Position numbers and translations under genes: made by a program
Shown: piece after piece, positions 52,949-60,036 of the stretch
Position numbering within the stretch: the stretch's first letter is position 1
How the letters are laid out: each line of letters opens with the position of its first letter
Virus record (IMG/VR): IMGVR_UViG_3300047094_000624
Coordinates: 1-60,582 of that record
DNA length: 60,582 bases
Direction: 5' to 3' (one strand)
From: a virus
The notes under the pieces: model-generated
The model's input: only the letters and a program-made list of their open reading frames with translations
The model's database searches: none
What the model was told of the DNA's origin: nothing

Positions 52949-53375
52949 TTTTTGGTTTTGAGCCAGTTGTAGGAGAAGCAGGTTTTGAAGAACCTCTTTT
53001 ACTAAATTTAACTGAAGTTCCGCCATGTTTAATTTCTGTAGCATGTGGGTATCTTGTAGCAAATTCATGAACTGTGTCAGCTTCAAATCTTTGTTTTTCT
53101 AAAGCTTGATTATGTGATTGTTTTGCTTCTTCAGCTTTATATTGAGAAAATTGTTTGCCTTTTTTAATCTCTCTAGCAGAGTCTCTATTTTTCATTTCGT
53201 CTTCTACATTGGCAGCATGGGCTCTATCTACCATGCGATTAGAAGTTTCAGTTTTACCAAACTTACTTCCGCCACCAAGGGCGCTACCTACTACTAAACC
53301 GAGAACACCTTTAGCTGCTGCACCCATTTTAGGAATAGCTTTTTCCATGTTTTTAAGTTGGTTCATTTCAGACAT
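52914..53375 (-). CDS. Basic protein with hydrophobic N-terminal helix
   Basis: 153 residues. The N-terminal region has AAAKGVLGLVVGSALGGGSK, a Gly/Ala-rich helix. The rest is highly charged helix (MKNRDSAREIKKGKQFSQYK) and a basic tail (KPKNVKKANNKKTK). No family recognised. Confidence 0.65.
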   Translation of the reverse strand: MSEMNQLKNMEKAIPKMGAAAKGVLGLVVGSALGGGSKFGKTETSNRMVDRAHAANVEDEMKNRDSAREIKKGKQFSQYKAEEAKQSHNQALEKQRFEADTVHEFATRYPHATEIKHGGTSVKFSKRGSSKPASPTTGSKPKNVKKANNKKTK

Positions 53376-53383
53376 ACCTTTAA

Positions 53384-53686
53384 TTATTCATCCAAAGGGA
53401 AAACTTCACTTGCTAAACGCTTAATCCTCTCGTTTTTTAATAGGTGAACTGTTTCAAAATACCCAGCCCCATCAACTAGGTTATCTCTTTGGGGTCTATG
53501 AATTTCACGGGATATTTTAAGAGCAACCATACAAAGACCTACTTGTTCTGGGGTTATCTCTTTTTCAAGGATTACAGACCATAATTTAGCAATTCTAGTG
53601 AAGTTATCTAGTGGATGGTCATAATTATCTTGACGAGGGCCACGGACCACGCTATGGGCTTCTAAAAGTATGCTGTCGTCTTCCAT
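53384..53686 (-). CDS. DUF6378-like protein
   Basis: 100 residues. LLEAHSVVRGPRQDNYDHPL, DNFTRIAKLWSVILEKEI, TPEQVGLCMVALKISREIH and DNLVDGAGYFETVHLL match a small family frequent in actinophages (DUF6378), a MazG-like helical fold in look. A nucleotide-processing role has been suspected for such helical families but is not established. The start codon lies in the loop of an RNA hairpin (53675-53712). Confidence 0.83.
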   Translation of the reverse strand: MEDDSILLEAHSVVRGPRQDNYDHPLDNFTRIAKLWSVILEKEITPEQVGLCMVALKISREIHRPQRDNLVDGAGYFETVHLLKNERIKRLASEVFPLDE

Positions 53687-53712
53687 AATAGAACCCTATC
53701 ACAGAAGACGAC
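53675..53712 (-). promoter_or_regulatory. Inverted repeat enclosing the start codon of the DUF6378-like gene
   Basis: Perfect 9-bp arms GTCGTCTTC and GAAGACGAC with a 20-nt loop. On the mRNA the 3' arm is codons 2-4 (Glu-Asp-Asp), and the loop holds AGGG and the AUG. The structure could control translation of this gene. Confidence 0.5.
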
Positions 53713-53728
53713 GCTACTTGTAAACGAC

Positions 53729-53962
53729 TTACTTAGACTTCTTATCCTTTTTATGTGGATTTTCTTTATGCCACTTTTTTACTTCTTTAACGCCTTGTTT
53801 AACAGATTTGGTATCAGCCATTTTGGTCAAGTTAATCTTGTCCCATTTACCACCTTTTTTCTTAGTGTGGTCAACAATGACTTTGCCATCTTTCTTGTAA
53901 ACTTTGTGAGGCTCACCACCAGCTTTTAAAGTCTTTGATGGTTCCTTTTTGTGTTTAGGCAT
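53729..53962 (-). CDS. Lysine-rich small protein
   Basis: 77 residues, about one third Lys. KVYKKDGKVIVDHTKKKGGK, WDKINLTKMADTKSVKQG form a recognisable central segment seen in small phage proteins. Function unknown; nucleic-acid binding is possible. Confidence 0.68.
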   Translation of the reverse strand: MPKHKKEPSKTLKAGGEPHKVYKKDGKVIVDHTKKKGGKWDKINLTKMADTKSVKQGVKEVKKWHKENPHKKDKKSK

Positions 53963-53968
53963 TTGCTC

Positions 53969-54256
53969 CTACTTTTCAGCCTTTTTATCTACTGAGTTAA
54001 AGGCAGAGTTGATTTCTTCAATGCTTAGTCTACCATCATCTATAAAGCCTCTTGCTAATTTTTCAACTACAGTGGCAACACCTAGAGTTCCTGCAAGGAT
54101 GACTGCACTTAAGGTATCTATACCTACAATTGCACCAGCACCAATAACTCCAAGACCATTAGCTGCAAATACAGCGATTATCCTAAATAGGATGTTCTTA
54201 ATACCGCTAACTGCACCCATTTTCTTTTCGTCGTCTAACTTTACTTCTTTTGCCAT
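53969..54256 (-). CDS. Holin-like membrane protein with EF-hand-like tail
   Basis: 95 residues from the ATG at 54256 (TAATG overlap with the upstream stop; a longer start lies inside that gene). Two hydrophobic segments (LFRIIAVFAANGLGVIGAG, LSAVILAGTLGVATVVEKLA) are followed by RGFIDDGRLSIEEINSAF, a half EF-hand. Proteins with this plan are frequent in actinophages and are suspected second holins. Confidence 0.72.
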   Translation of the reverse strand: MAKEVKLDDEKKMGAVSGIKNILFRIIAVFAANGLGVIGAGAIVGIDTLSAVILAGTLGVATVVEKLARGFIDDGRLSIEEINSAFNSVDKKAEK

Positions 54257-54654
54257 TATTCTTCTTCTTTCCTTATTCGTATAGTTACTAACCAAAGTGC
54301 AAGAACTAAAATAATTGCATATCCAACTATTGTTTTTGCACTACCTTCTAAAACTAACCATGCTGCAAACATACCTAGTAAAGTCCATAATTGATTTAGT
54401 GTTTCAATAAATGCTTCTACTAACCAGGCGTATATAAAAACTACAAGTTTCCATAGTTTTTTTAATACGTAAGCAATTAGGTTATAGATACCTACTGCAA
54501 AACTAGTTACTACTTTAACAACTTCCTGGACAATTGCTTTAACGACTTTTACTACGAACTTAACTATTGCTACAGGAATGTTGACGATGTATTTGACCAG
54601 GGAAATTAGAGCTTTTAAGGCCCATTTAAAAGGCTTTAATAAGGCCTTTATCAC
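54256..54654 (-). CDS. Amphipathic membrane protein
   Basis: 132 residues of repeating Lys/Val/Ile helices ([38 protein letters not shown]) followed by two stronger transmembrane segments ([32 protein letters not shown]). It overlaps the secreted protein gene by ATGA. It may anchor or export its neighbour, or form pores; unproven. Confidence 0.65.
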   Translation of the reverse strand: MIKALLKPFKWALKALISLVKYIVNIPVAIVKFVVKVVKAIVQEVVKVVTSFAVGIYNLIAYVLKKLWKLVVFIYAWLVEAFIETLNQLWTLLGMFAAWLVLEGSAKTIVGYAIILVLALWLVTIRIRKEEE

Positions 54655-56144
54655 TTTATCCTCCTGTGGTTTTTTATTTTCTGTGGTTTTCTACGGCTCT
54701 TTGGTTTTAGCTTTTTCTTGCCTTCACCAGAGCCGCCTCCTCCGCCGCCGCCGCCAGAGCCACCGCTTGATGGTGCTGGAGCAGGAGGAGTTGTTGTAAG
54801 AGCCATTGTTCCCAAAACTTGGGATACGATGACTGTTGCAACAACTACTTGCTGTGAGTCTTCGCGCTGCTCTTCTGTCATATCAGCGCCTAATTGACCA
54901 AGCGCTTCTAATACTTGTCCCGGATTGTCAAAGGCTTCTGCTAATAAATCAGCAGGATTATCTAGTTGTTCAAATACAAGTGCAACTCCTGCTTCTATAA
55001 TAACGCCTTCAACGTATTCAATTGGCTGATTTGGGTCTAATGCTTCAAGAAAAGCCAAAGTTTCTTCTTCATTTAATTCTTCAAGAACTTCTGATGCAGG
55101 AATAACTTCATCTAATTGATATTCGTAATCAGGATTAAATTCTTCTAAAGCCTCTTGTTGAATTTGTTCTTCTTCTGATACGATGTCAACAGGTTCTTCA
55201 ATAGGAGTAGGTTCAGGTGAAAAAGAAGGTTCTGGTTCTAGTTCTGGCTCTAATGTCTCTTCCGGCGTTGGGTCTACTAATGGTTCGTCAGGCTCTGTCA
55301 CGTCAGGTTCTGGATTTGGATTTGGGTCAATTGGATTTTGAGTCTGAGTTGGCTCAGGAGAAGGAGTAGGAGATGGCGTTTCTGTTGGGGTTGGTGTTGG
55401 GCTACTTGTTGGTGAAGGTTCTACAGGAGTTGGACTAGGTGAACTGGTTTCAGAAGGTGTTACTGTTGGCGTTGGGGTTGGCGTTACTGTTTCTGTTGGT
55501 GTAGGGGTTGCAGTAGGACTAGGTGTAGGGCTTGGAACAGGTGGTTGAGTAATAGTTTGAACACTTAATGGAAAAACTTGACCATTTTGAACATATCTAG
55601 CACCATATCTTGCACCTCCTGGTGCGTTAGAACTTACTTGATAAGTTGGAGTCCAAGTATAGTTAACTGGATTTACTTCTGCCAACATTCTTATATATAC
55701 GGGACTTCCAGTTGTTTGACCCCATACCATTACTTTCCAGTCAACGCATATAGACGTTGCAGTCGAACCATATCTAACATATAAATCATTACCATAACCC
55801 CATCCAGGGCTCCATACTCCAGGAATTTCTGAGTTAGGAAATGCATGATAATCCCAAGAACCAATTGATATAGATGGACTTGGTGGAAAAGTCCAAAATG
55901 TGTAATCTCCTACGCCAAAAGTAATTGTTCCTTTTGGACTTACATAAATATTATTTGTATAAACAGTTTCTCCCCATTTAAGGGGAGTATTTAAGTTCAT
56001 TAAAAACGCTTGGTCGCCACCGTTTACCTGATAGGTGTCACAAGGTGCTGCATTTGCAAAAGAGTCTGTAGGTTTAAATACCAAAAGAGCTGCCAGTAAA
56101 CTTGGCAGCAATAATAAAATACGTAATTTAATGTTTTTAAACAA
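54651..56144 (-). CDS. Secreted Pro/Thr-rich surface protein
   Basis: 497 residues. A signal peptide ([16 protein letters not shown] ... SFANA) opens the protein. Residues about 33-195 form a beta domain ([37 protein letters not shown]) like extracellular nidogen-type modules. About 100 residues of PT/PS/PE repeats ([15 protein letters not shown]) follow, then an acidic helical domain ([20 protein letters not shown]) and, after a poly-Gly run, a very basic tail ([20 protein letters not shown]). It is probably exported by the host cell. Confidence 0.8.
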   Translation of the reverse strand: MFKNIKLRILLLLPSLLAALLVFKPTDSFANAAPCDTYQVNGGDQAFLMNLNTPLKWGETVYTNNIYVSPKGTITFGVGDYTFWTFPPSPSISIGSWDYHAFPNSEIPGVWSPGWGYGNDLYVRYGSTATSICVDWKVMVWGQTTGSPVYIRMLAEVNPVNYTWTPTYQVSSNAPGGARYGARYVQNGQVFPLSVQTITQPPVPSPTPSPTATPTPTETVTPTPTPTVTPSETSSPSPTPVEPSPTSSPTPTPTETPSPTPSPEPTQTQNPIDPNPNPEPDVTEPDEPLVDPTPEETLEPELEPEPSFSPEPTPIEEPVDIVSEEEQIQQEALEEFNPDYEYQLDEVIPASEVLEELNEEETLAFLEALDPNQPIEYVEGVIIEAGVALVFEQLDNPADLLAEAFDNPGQVLEALGQLGADMTEEQREDSQQVVVATVIVSQVLGTMALTTTPPAPAPSSGGSGGGGGGGGSGEGKKKLKPKSRRKPQKIKNHRRIK

Positions 56145-56181
56145 GTAAAATTCTCCCGCGTACAGGTTCTATTTTACTAAA

Positions 56182-56391
56182 TTAATGAATGCTAAGTAAA
56201 CCTAACTGATTTTCAGGGTCATATAAATTAAGTGCTTTAGTTTTTAATGTAACTACAGATTTTCTAGCATGATGACCACAGAAAAGTAATTCACCATTTA
56301 TAAAAGTTGCAGATACTTGAGCTGCAGCAGAACATGCGTCACAACGGTCGTCAGACGTAAAGACTCTTTCTTGAGTCTTAGTTAGTTCCAC
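56182..56391 (-). CDS. DUF7455-like zinc protein
   Basis: 69 residues. DRCDACSAAAQVSATFINGE, then LLFCGHHARKSV matches the small actinobacterial family DUF7455 (pattern CDxC ... CGHH), a zinc site of three Cys and two His. The gene overlaps the SpeD-like gene by 14 nt. It is one of the signs of an actinobacterial host. Confidence 0.83.
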   Translation of the reverse strand: MELTKTQERVFTSDDRCDACSAAAQVSATFINGELLFCGHHARKSVVTLKTKALNLYDPENQLGLLSIH

Positions 56392-56776
56392 CTTTTACCT
56401 CCGAGCCAGTTTCTATAATTTTAAACCCAACTTCTCTATCATAAAGGGCGTAATCCATAGAAACAATATCAAAACGTTCACGCAGACAATCTAATACAAA
56501 GTCTTTGTCTAAATCACCACAGGTGTATAAATCAAATTGTAATACAGATGGGTCTTTTTCATCCCAAATATGAAAAGCAATGTGTGAAGTTTCAATCATT
56601 ACAATAGCGGTTAGTCCACGATTACCTGGAACGTCTACATAAGAAGCAAATGGGCCTCTAACAATTTTCATTTTAATTTGATGAACTAGATGAATAAGAA
56701 ATTTAATAGCATCTTCTTCAGATTTAATTGGGTCTTGAACTTTAGCGTTTATCAATAAATGTTTGTGTTGTAACAC
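56378..56776 (-). CDS. speD: S-adenosylmethionine decarboxylase-like protein
   Basis: 132 residues. TSHIAFHIWDEKD and LQFDLYTCGD match class-1b bacterial SpeD. Ser 64 (would become the pyruvoyl group), His 65, His 69 and Cys 86 are present. The residue before the Ser is Thr, where the family normally has Glu (ESH), so self-cleavage may be altered. SpeD makes the aminopropyl donor for spermidine; in a phage it may shift polyamine supply or drain SAM. It is the only polyamine gene seen. Confidence 0.82.
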   Translation of the reverse strand: MLQHKHLLINAKVQDPIKSEEDAIKFLIHLVHQIKMKIVRGPFASYVDVPGNRGLTAIVMIETSHIAFHIWDEKDPSVLQFDLYTCGDLDKDFVLDCLRERFDIVSMDYALYDREVGFKIIETGSEVKGGTN

Positions 56777-56801
56777 GGTTTATGCTCCTAGTTGTGGTTT
56801 A

Positions 56802-57218
56802 TTACTTTTTACTTGCCTCGTACGCTTCACGCTTTGCTTTTAAGTCAGCAAAGTCTTTCTTTTTAGTACCACCATCATAACCCCAAGCATAGCCTGCGTC
56901 AATTAGGTGTTGGTTAAAAGAAGTCTCACTACCATCTATAAATAGATGACCTAGGATACGACCGTATTTCTCCGTAGAGTCTGGCAGCTCGGTCTTAATA
57001 ACAATCCTTTTAATATTGTCTAGGGAATGCTTTAGATAGTCTTTAACAGCTAACCCTAATTCTTTTTCAAATTTATCAATAGTGCGACTTTCTGGGGTAT
57101 CAATACCGGCTAAGCGAACTCTTTTGGTTAATGAAACATCAAATCCTAAATCAATGTCAACGTCTATAGTATCGCCGTCTACTACCTTGATAACTTTCTT
57201 TACATTATATTCGTACAT
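56802..57218 (-). CDS. Staphylococcal-nuclease-like protein
   Basis: 138 residues. VIKVVDGDTIDVDIDLGF, RVRLAGIDTPESRTID, TEKYGRILGHLFIDG and NQHLIDAGYAWGYDGG are the motifs of the thermonuclease (SNase) family, with the Asp and Glu that bind calcium and the Arg of the active site in KYGRI. No signal peptide, so it acts inside the cell. It overlaps the HNH gene as TAATG. Confidence 0.9.
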   Translation of the reverse strand: MYEYNVKKVIKVVDGDTIDVDIDLGFDVSLTKRVRLAGIDTPESRTIDKFEKELGLAVKDYLKHSLDNIKRIVIKTELPDSTEKYGRILGHLFIDGSETSFNQHLIDAGYAWGYDGGTKKKDFADLKAKREAYEASKK

Positions 57219-57511
57219 TATTTCTCGTTTTCTTTCTTACCGGCTCTACGTTTGTTTTCTTTAGCGGTATTTTTGCTACGAGAAATGGCTCGAAGATTAC
57301 CTTTAGAGTCGTTATTGTGGTTATTGTCTTTATGGTCAACAGTAATATCTTTAGATTTAATTTTGCCGTTCTTAGACTCATAGTCAGCACGGGCTTTGTT
57401 CTTAGAAGTAGTAACCCATTTACCGCCTACCTTTTTCTTGTAAACATAAATAGGGCGACCACCATTAGCTTTAGAACCTTTGTAAGGTCCAAATTTTTTT
57501 GTTTCAGCCAT
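57218..57511 (-). CDS. HNH endonuclease
   Basis: 97 residues. The HNH core is TVDHKDNNHNNDSKGNLRAI: His in DHKDNN, Asn in NN and Asn in GNL. The N-terminus is basic (YKGSKANGGRPIYVYKKKVG), as in AP2-like or NUMOD-type DNA-binding tails. It could be a homing enzyme or help in DNA packaging; it is far from terminase here. Confidence 0.88.
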   Translation of the reverse strand: MAETKKFGPYKGSKANGGRPIYVYKKKVGGKWVTTSKNKARADYESKNGKIKSKDITVDHKDNNHNNDSKGNLRAISRSKNTAKENKRRAGKKENEK

Positions 57512-57513
57512 TG

Positions 57514-57738
57514 TTAGATAAGAGCTTGTCGTGCTTCGTCGTTATCTTGAGCGCCTCTTGTAAATTCAGTCATGCTTCTTCCAGCGTTCATTCCCATATT
57601 AAAAGCTGCGCCTTGTGCATAATTCTTTACACCGCTTTTAATTACGCTTTGTGCAGTTGTTTTTGAAAATTGTGCGCCAACGGATTTTGCAACTGTTGGC
57701 CCAACTATTCTTGCTGCAATTGCTGCTAGTGGCAACAT
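57514..57738 (-). CDS. Small protein of unknown function
   Basis: 74 residues, Ala-rich N-terminus (LPLAAIAARIVGPTVAKSVG), otherwise polar. Possibly membrane-associated. Followed after two bases by the HNH gene. Confidence 0.6.
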   Translation of the reverse strand: MLPLAAIAARIVGPTVAKSVGAQFSKTTAQSVIKSGVKNYAQGAAFNMGMNAGRSMTEFTRGAQDNDEARQALI

Positions 57739-57740
57739 AC

Positions 57741-57956
57741 TTACCTCATATCCATATTGCGTTTTGAACGGTTTAAAATATCTTTTGAATTCTCATTAAG
57801 CATATAGCCTTGATAGCTTGGTCGAGGTCCCGAAAACATTCCTTTATTAATATTACGCCACTGTGAAGTAGAAAGTTTTTTTGACGCGGGTAAATTTTGT
57901 GTAACTACACCGCTTCGGTATGCGCGGGTTGCACCTAATGCTGGGTCGTAAATCAT
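57741..57956 (-). CDS. Small basic protein of unknown function
   Basis: 71 residues (MIYDPALGATRAYRSGVVTQ ... NRSKRNMDMR). Basic and probably disordered. Overlaps the upstream stop as ATGA. Confidence 0.6.
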   Translation of the reverse strand: MIYDPALGATRAYRSGVVTQNLPASKKLSTSQWRNINKGMFSGPRPSYQGYMLNENSKDILNRSKRNMDMR

Positions 57957-58183
57957 CTTTTAGCTCTCTTCATTAAATCTCCGCTAATTGGTTGGTTTAC
58001 TAAATCAGAAACTTTGCGTGTGTCTGTTCCTTTAGCAAGTCTGTAGGTATGCACATCTTCTGCAGTTGGCATTCCTGTTTCTTCTCTGTGGGAAGCGTCT
58101 TTAGCACGTCTTACTAGTTCAGTATCGTCTTGACCTTTTCTAAAGATAACTTGACGAGATTCTTTACCGTTTCTAGCTCTCAC
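57953..58183 (-). CDS. Small basic protein, QPISGD motif
   Basis: 76 residues with Arg/Lys-rich segments (VIFRKGQDDTELVRRAKDAS). The C-terminal NQPISGDLMKRAKR shares QPISGD with the gene upstream. Linked to it by TAATG. Function unknown. Confidence 0.62.
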   Translation of the reverse strand: MRARNGKESRQVIFRKGQDDTELVRRAKDASHREETGMPTAEDVHTYRLAKGTDTRKVSDLVNQPISGDLMKRAKR

Positions 58184-58368
58184 TAGTATCCGCCTTTACC
58201 TTTTAACTTTCCTGAAGACTTGCCTTTTTTACCTTTAGGAATGTAATCTCCACTGATTGGTTGAGACTGCCCTCTTTGATTTAAAGCTTCTAAAGTACTA
58301 ACTCTAGGGTTAATTGCAAATACTGCATTAGTTCTATTTCCTAATTCAAATTCAACTTGTCTTGACAT
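58183..58368 (-). CDS. Small basic protein, QPISGD motif
   Basis: 61 residues. VSTLEALNQRGQSQPISGDY, then a basic Gly-rich tail. QPISGD recurs in the next gene. TAATG overlap with the gene upstream. Confidence 0.62.
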   Translation of the reverse strand: MSRQVEFELGNRTNAVFAINPRVSTLEALNQRGQSQPISGDYIPKGKKGKSSGKLKGKGGY

Positions 58369-58553
58369 TAGTCTTTATTCCAATCGAAGAGTGGTGTTTC
58401 TTTTTCTACTTTGTTTAAATTTTCTTTTAATTGTGTTTTACGTTGCAATGCTTTGAAAGCAGGATGATTTGAACCAGGAGCAGTCATTCCTTCTTTACGC
58501 GCACGAAACTGTGCTAAGTCTACTACTTTATCAAATTGGCTACTGTGTTCCAT
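58368..58553 (-). CDS. Small protein of unknown function
   Basis: 61 residues, charged helices (FDKVVDLAQFRARKEGMTAP, KTQLKENLNKVEKETPLF). No family recognised. Confidence 0.62.
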   Translation of the reverse strand: MEHSSQFDKVVDLAQFRARKEGMTAPGSNHPAFKALQRKTQLKENLNKVEKETPLFDWNKD

Positions 58554-58580
58554 GTCTTTAATTATTGCAGATTTTTAAAG

Positions 58581-58805
58581 CTATTCGGGGGTTAATGACT
58601 TAAGGTGTTCGTCTTGCGCATTGTCCAGCAGATTTAGCAGAATTAGCGAATTATGCTTGTGGTAGCGAACAAAATGAACGTACCAGCCCACATAGCTCTT
58701 TATGCCCATAGCACAGCCATTGTTCAAATCCTGATAGACGAGGTGAGCAAATTTACCCACATCGTCTTTACGGTACTCTTGTTCCAAGAGCCAAGTTGTA
58801 AACAT
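58581..58805 (-). CDS. Small helical protein, YozE-like in look
   Basis: 74 residues. FTTWLLEQEYRKDDVGKFAH, LVYQDLNNGCA and YVHFVRYHKHNSLILLNLLD recall the YozE SAM-like fold and short helical phage proteins of the type WLxxQxxRxDxVGxLA. First gene of the leftward operon; divergent from 58850. The opposite-strand frame here is a shadow. Confidence 0.65.
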   Translation of the reverse strand: MFTTWLLEQEYRKDDVGKFAHLVYQDLNNGCAMGIKSYVGWYVHFVRYHKHNSLILLNLLDNAQDEHLKSLTPE

Positions 58806-58832
58806 ATAAGCAAAATATCACAAACCCCCGAA

Positions 58833-58849
58833 TATGCTAGGCTTAAGGT
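58833..58849 (+). promoter_or_regulatory. Candidate -10 box and short leader
   Basis: TATGCT (58833-58838) precedes TTAAGGT-ATG by a few bases. The TTAAGGTATG context is the same as at 49733-49742. The leader would be very short. No good -35 is seen. Confidence 0.35.
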
Positions 58850-58939
58850 ATGTCAGAAGAAGAATTAAATAAGATATTAGAGCTTTTAGGCAAGGCTATG
58901 AAAGAGAGACTGGAGGAATCCCAAGCATGGGACAAGTAA
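58850..58939 (+). CDS. Tiny helical protein
   Basis: 29 residues (MSEEELNKILELLGKAMKER...). An amphipathic helix, with an AGGT site too near the ATG. It overlaps the next gene by 13 nt. The end of this gene carries the CTGGAGGA site of the next one. Could be a leader peptide. Confidence 0.5.
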   Translation: MSEEELNKILELLGKAMKERLEESQAWDK

Positions 58940-59088
58940 CCCCCAACGCATTCTGCCCACATTGCAACAAAAGCACAAAAATGTTATCCCCCAAAGAAGT
59001 TGTCAAAGAGAAATTCACTATGGTCTTAGGTACTTGCCAAGATTGTGGAAACCGCTCATTCATTATCAAATCGGCTACTGCCCACTAA
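58927..59088 (+). CDS. Small zinc-ribbon protein
   Basis: 53 residues. FCPHCNKSTKML and GTCQDCGNRSF supply two Cys pairs. A good GGAGGA site precedes the ATG. It is the first of several zinc-ribbon proteins on the plus strand. Confidence 0.75.
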   Translation: MGQVTPNAFCPHCNKSTKMLSPKEVVKEKFTMVLGTCQDCGNRSFIIKSATAH

Positions 59089-59164
59089 ATTAACCTTTTA
59101 GTCATCCGTAAAGCCTGGCGGGCATGTCCGATTTGTCCGTATTTAAGGGTGGGGGGTATGAGAC

Positions 59165-59178
59165 CGAACATGTGTTCG
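59165..59178. promoter_or_regulatory. LexA (SOS) box match
   Basis: CGAACATGTGTTCG is CGAAC-N4-GTTCG, the consensus bound by LexA of Gram-positive bacteria and Actinobacteria. The adjacent TATAAC could be a -10 box. Binding by host LexA would tie the operon to DNA damage. Confidence 0.65.
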
Positions 59179-59222
59179 ATTATAACAATTTGATAACGTC
59201 TCTAGTATTGTCGGCTAGTGGG

Positions 59223-59237
59223 TGTATCTTAGATACA
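59223..59237. promoter_or_regulatory. Perfect inverted repeat, probable operator
   Basis: TGTATCT-T-AGATACA: two 7-bp arms around one base. This is typical of a dimeric repressor site. It overlaps a possible -10 box (TAGATA). Confidence 0.5.
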
Positions 59238-59257
59238 TGAAGCAAAAGTTGTTTCAT
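59237..59257. repeat. Imperfect inverted repeat before the first ORF
   Basis: ATGAAGCAA and TTGTTTCAT pair at 8 of 9 positions around AAG. It may be an operator or an RNA hairpin in the leader of the 59272 gene. Confidence 0.4.
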
Positions 59258-59271
59258 AGTTAGGGGTTAGC

Positions 59272-59478
59272 ATGACATATATTCCGTATCAAACCCGTAT
59301 GCTCATGGCAGGTGACAGCCTACCATGTCCGTATTGTTCCACACCATTAACCATTGAACAATATCAAGATGGTTATCGTGTGGGGTTACCTGAACACTTA
59401 GAGTCTGGCGAGTGCCATGTCAATAGTGTTAATGAGGCAATTGAGGAACGCAAGTTTGACCCGACTGGGGGTGTGTAA
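59272..59478 (+). CDS. Small zinc-binding protein
   Basis: 68 residues. LPCPYCSTPLTIEQYQDG and ESGECHVNS provide three Cys and a His. First gene after the control region, with GGGG upstream. TAATG overlap with the next gene. Confidence 0.72.
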   Translation: MTYIPYQTRMLMAGDSLPCPYCSTPLTIEQYQDGYRVGLPEHLESGECHVNSVNEAIEERKFDPTGGV

Positions 59479-59660
59479 TGCCTGTTACATATCTCCACGA
59501 CGATATCCTCGAATGTCCTAATTGTCTACACACTTGGGACTATGACGCACGCAATAGTGGCGAGCACGAGATTGTCACTATCAATTGCCCACAATGCAAT
59601 GAACCTAATCAGTATGAGACTGACGAGGTTGATATCCCTTACGGAGACGACTACCTATGA
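59478..59660 (+). CDS. Small zinc-ribbon protein
   Basis: 60 residues. LECPNCLHTWDYDARN and INCPQCNEPNQYET form a zinc ribbon; the tail is acidic (DEVDIPYGDDYL). Coupled on both sides by overlaps. Confidence 0.75.
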   Translation: MPVTYLHDDILECPNCLHTWDYDARNSGEHEIVTINCPQCNEPNQYETDEVDIPYGDDYL

Positions 59661-59758
59661 AACTAACCAAAAGAGGCGAGTTCGTAGTGTGGTATGTAGT
59701 TCCGATAGTAATAGGGTTAGTAATAGGACTAGCCCTAACTAATTTCAACTGGTACTAA
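59657..59758 (+). CDS. Tiny membrane protein
   Basis: 33 residues. MKLTKRGEFVVWYVVPIVIG then one hydrophobic helix (LVIGLALTNF). The start KLTKRGE followed by a membrane helix is common in early operons of actinophages. ATGA overlap with the upstream gene. Confidence 0.65.
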   Translation: MKLTKRGEFVVWYVVPIVIGLVIGLALTNFNWY

Positions 59759-59772
59759 GAAAAGGACAAGCA

Positions 59773-60036
59773 ATGACTAAAAGAATAAACGCCCGACTAG
59801 CAATGAATGAGATAGTACACAAGCGTGAATTTAACGCTGGTAATTTCTGGGGCAAGTGGTCAGACGACGAGGGACAAGGCGAATACCAAGTCTATTCATA
59901 TCGTCAATGTATCGGCACTTATTACTTAGCCGATGAAAAGTGGATACTAGATACCCAAAAGTATTCAATGACTACAAGCAAGCACCAAAACTATCTCAAG
60001 CGTGCAGTTAACACGCCAGACTTGGCGCTGGTATGA
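59773..60036 (+). CDS. Small early protein of unknown function
   Basis: 87 residues. FNAGNFWGKWSDDEGQGEYQ, VYSYRQCIGTYYLADEKWIL and TQKYSMTTSKHQNYLKRAV resemble a small beta domain often seen in early regions of actinophages. A site AAAGGACAA precedes the ATG. ATGA overlap with the next gene. Confidence 0.7.
   Translation: MTKRINARLAMNEIVHKREFNAGNFWGKWSDDEGQGEYQVYSYRQCIGTYYLADEKWILDTQKYSMTTSKHQNYLKRAVNTPDLALV

Larger units (their letters stand above)
59089..59271. promoter_or_regulatory. Early control region
   Basis: 183 bp without a gene, upstream of the rightward operon. It holds a direct repeat TGTCCG (59125 and 59134), a LexA-box match (59165-59178), TATAAC just after it (59181-59186), a perfect inverted repeat (59223-59237) and an imperfect one (59237-59257). 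TTGTCG (59208) and TAGATA (59230) could form a promoter whose -10 box lies in the second inverted repeat. Confidence 0.6.

Noticed and set aside
52775-53086. 103-codon frame at 52775-53086 as a full gene
   Set aside because: Its first half overlaps the better frame of the 153-residue gene and is Leu/Gln-rich shadow; only the part from the ATG at 52948 looks real.
58653-58868. Plus-strand 71-codon frame
   Set aside because: It is antisense to the 74-residue minus-strand gene, which has a more protein-like sequence and a sensible place in the operon.
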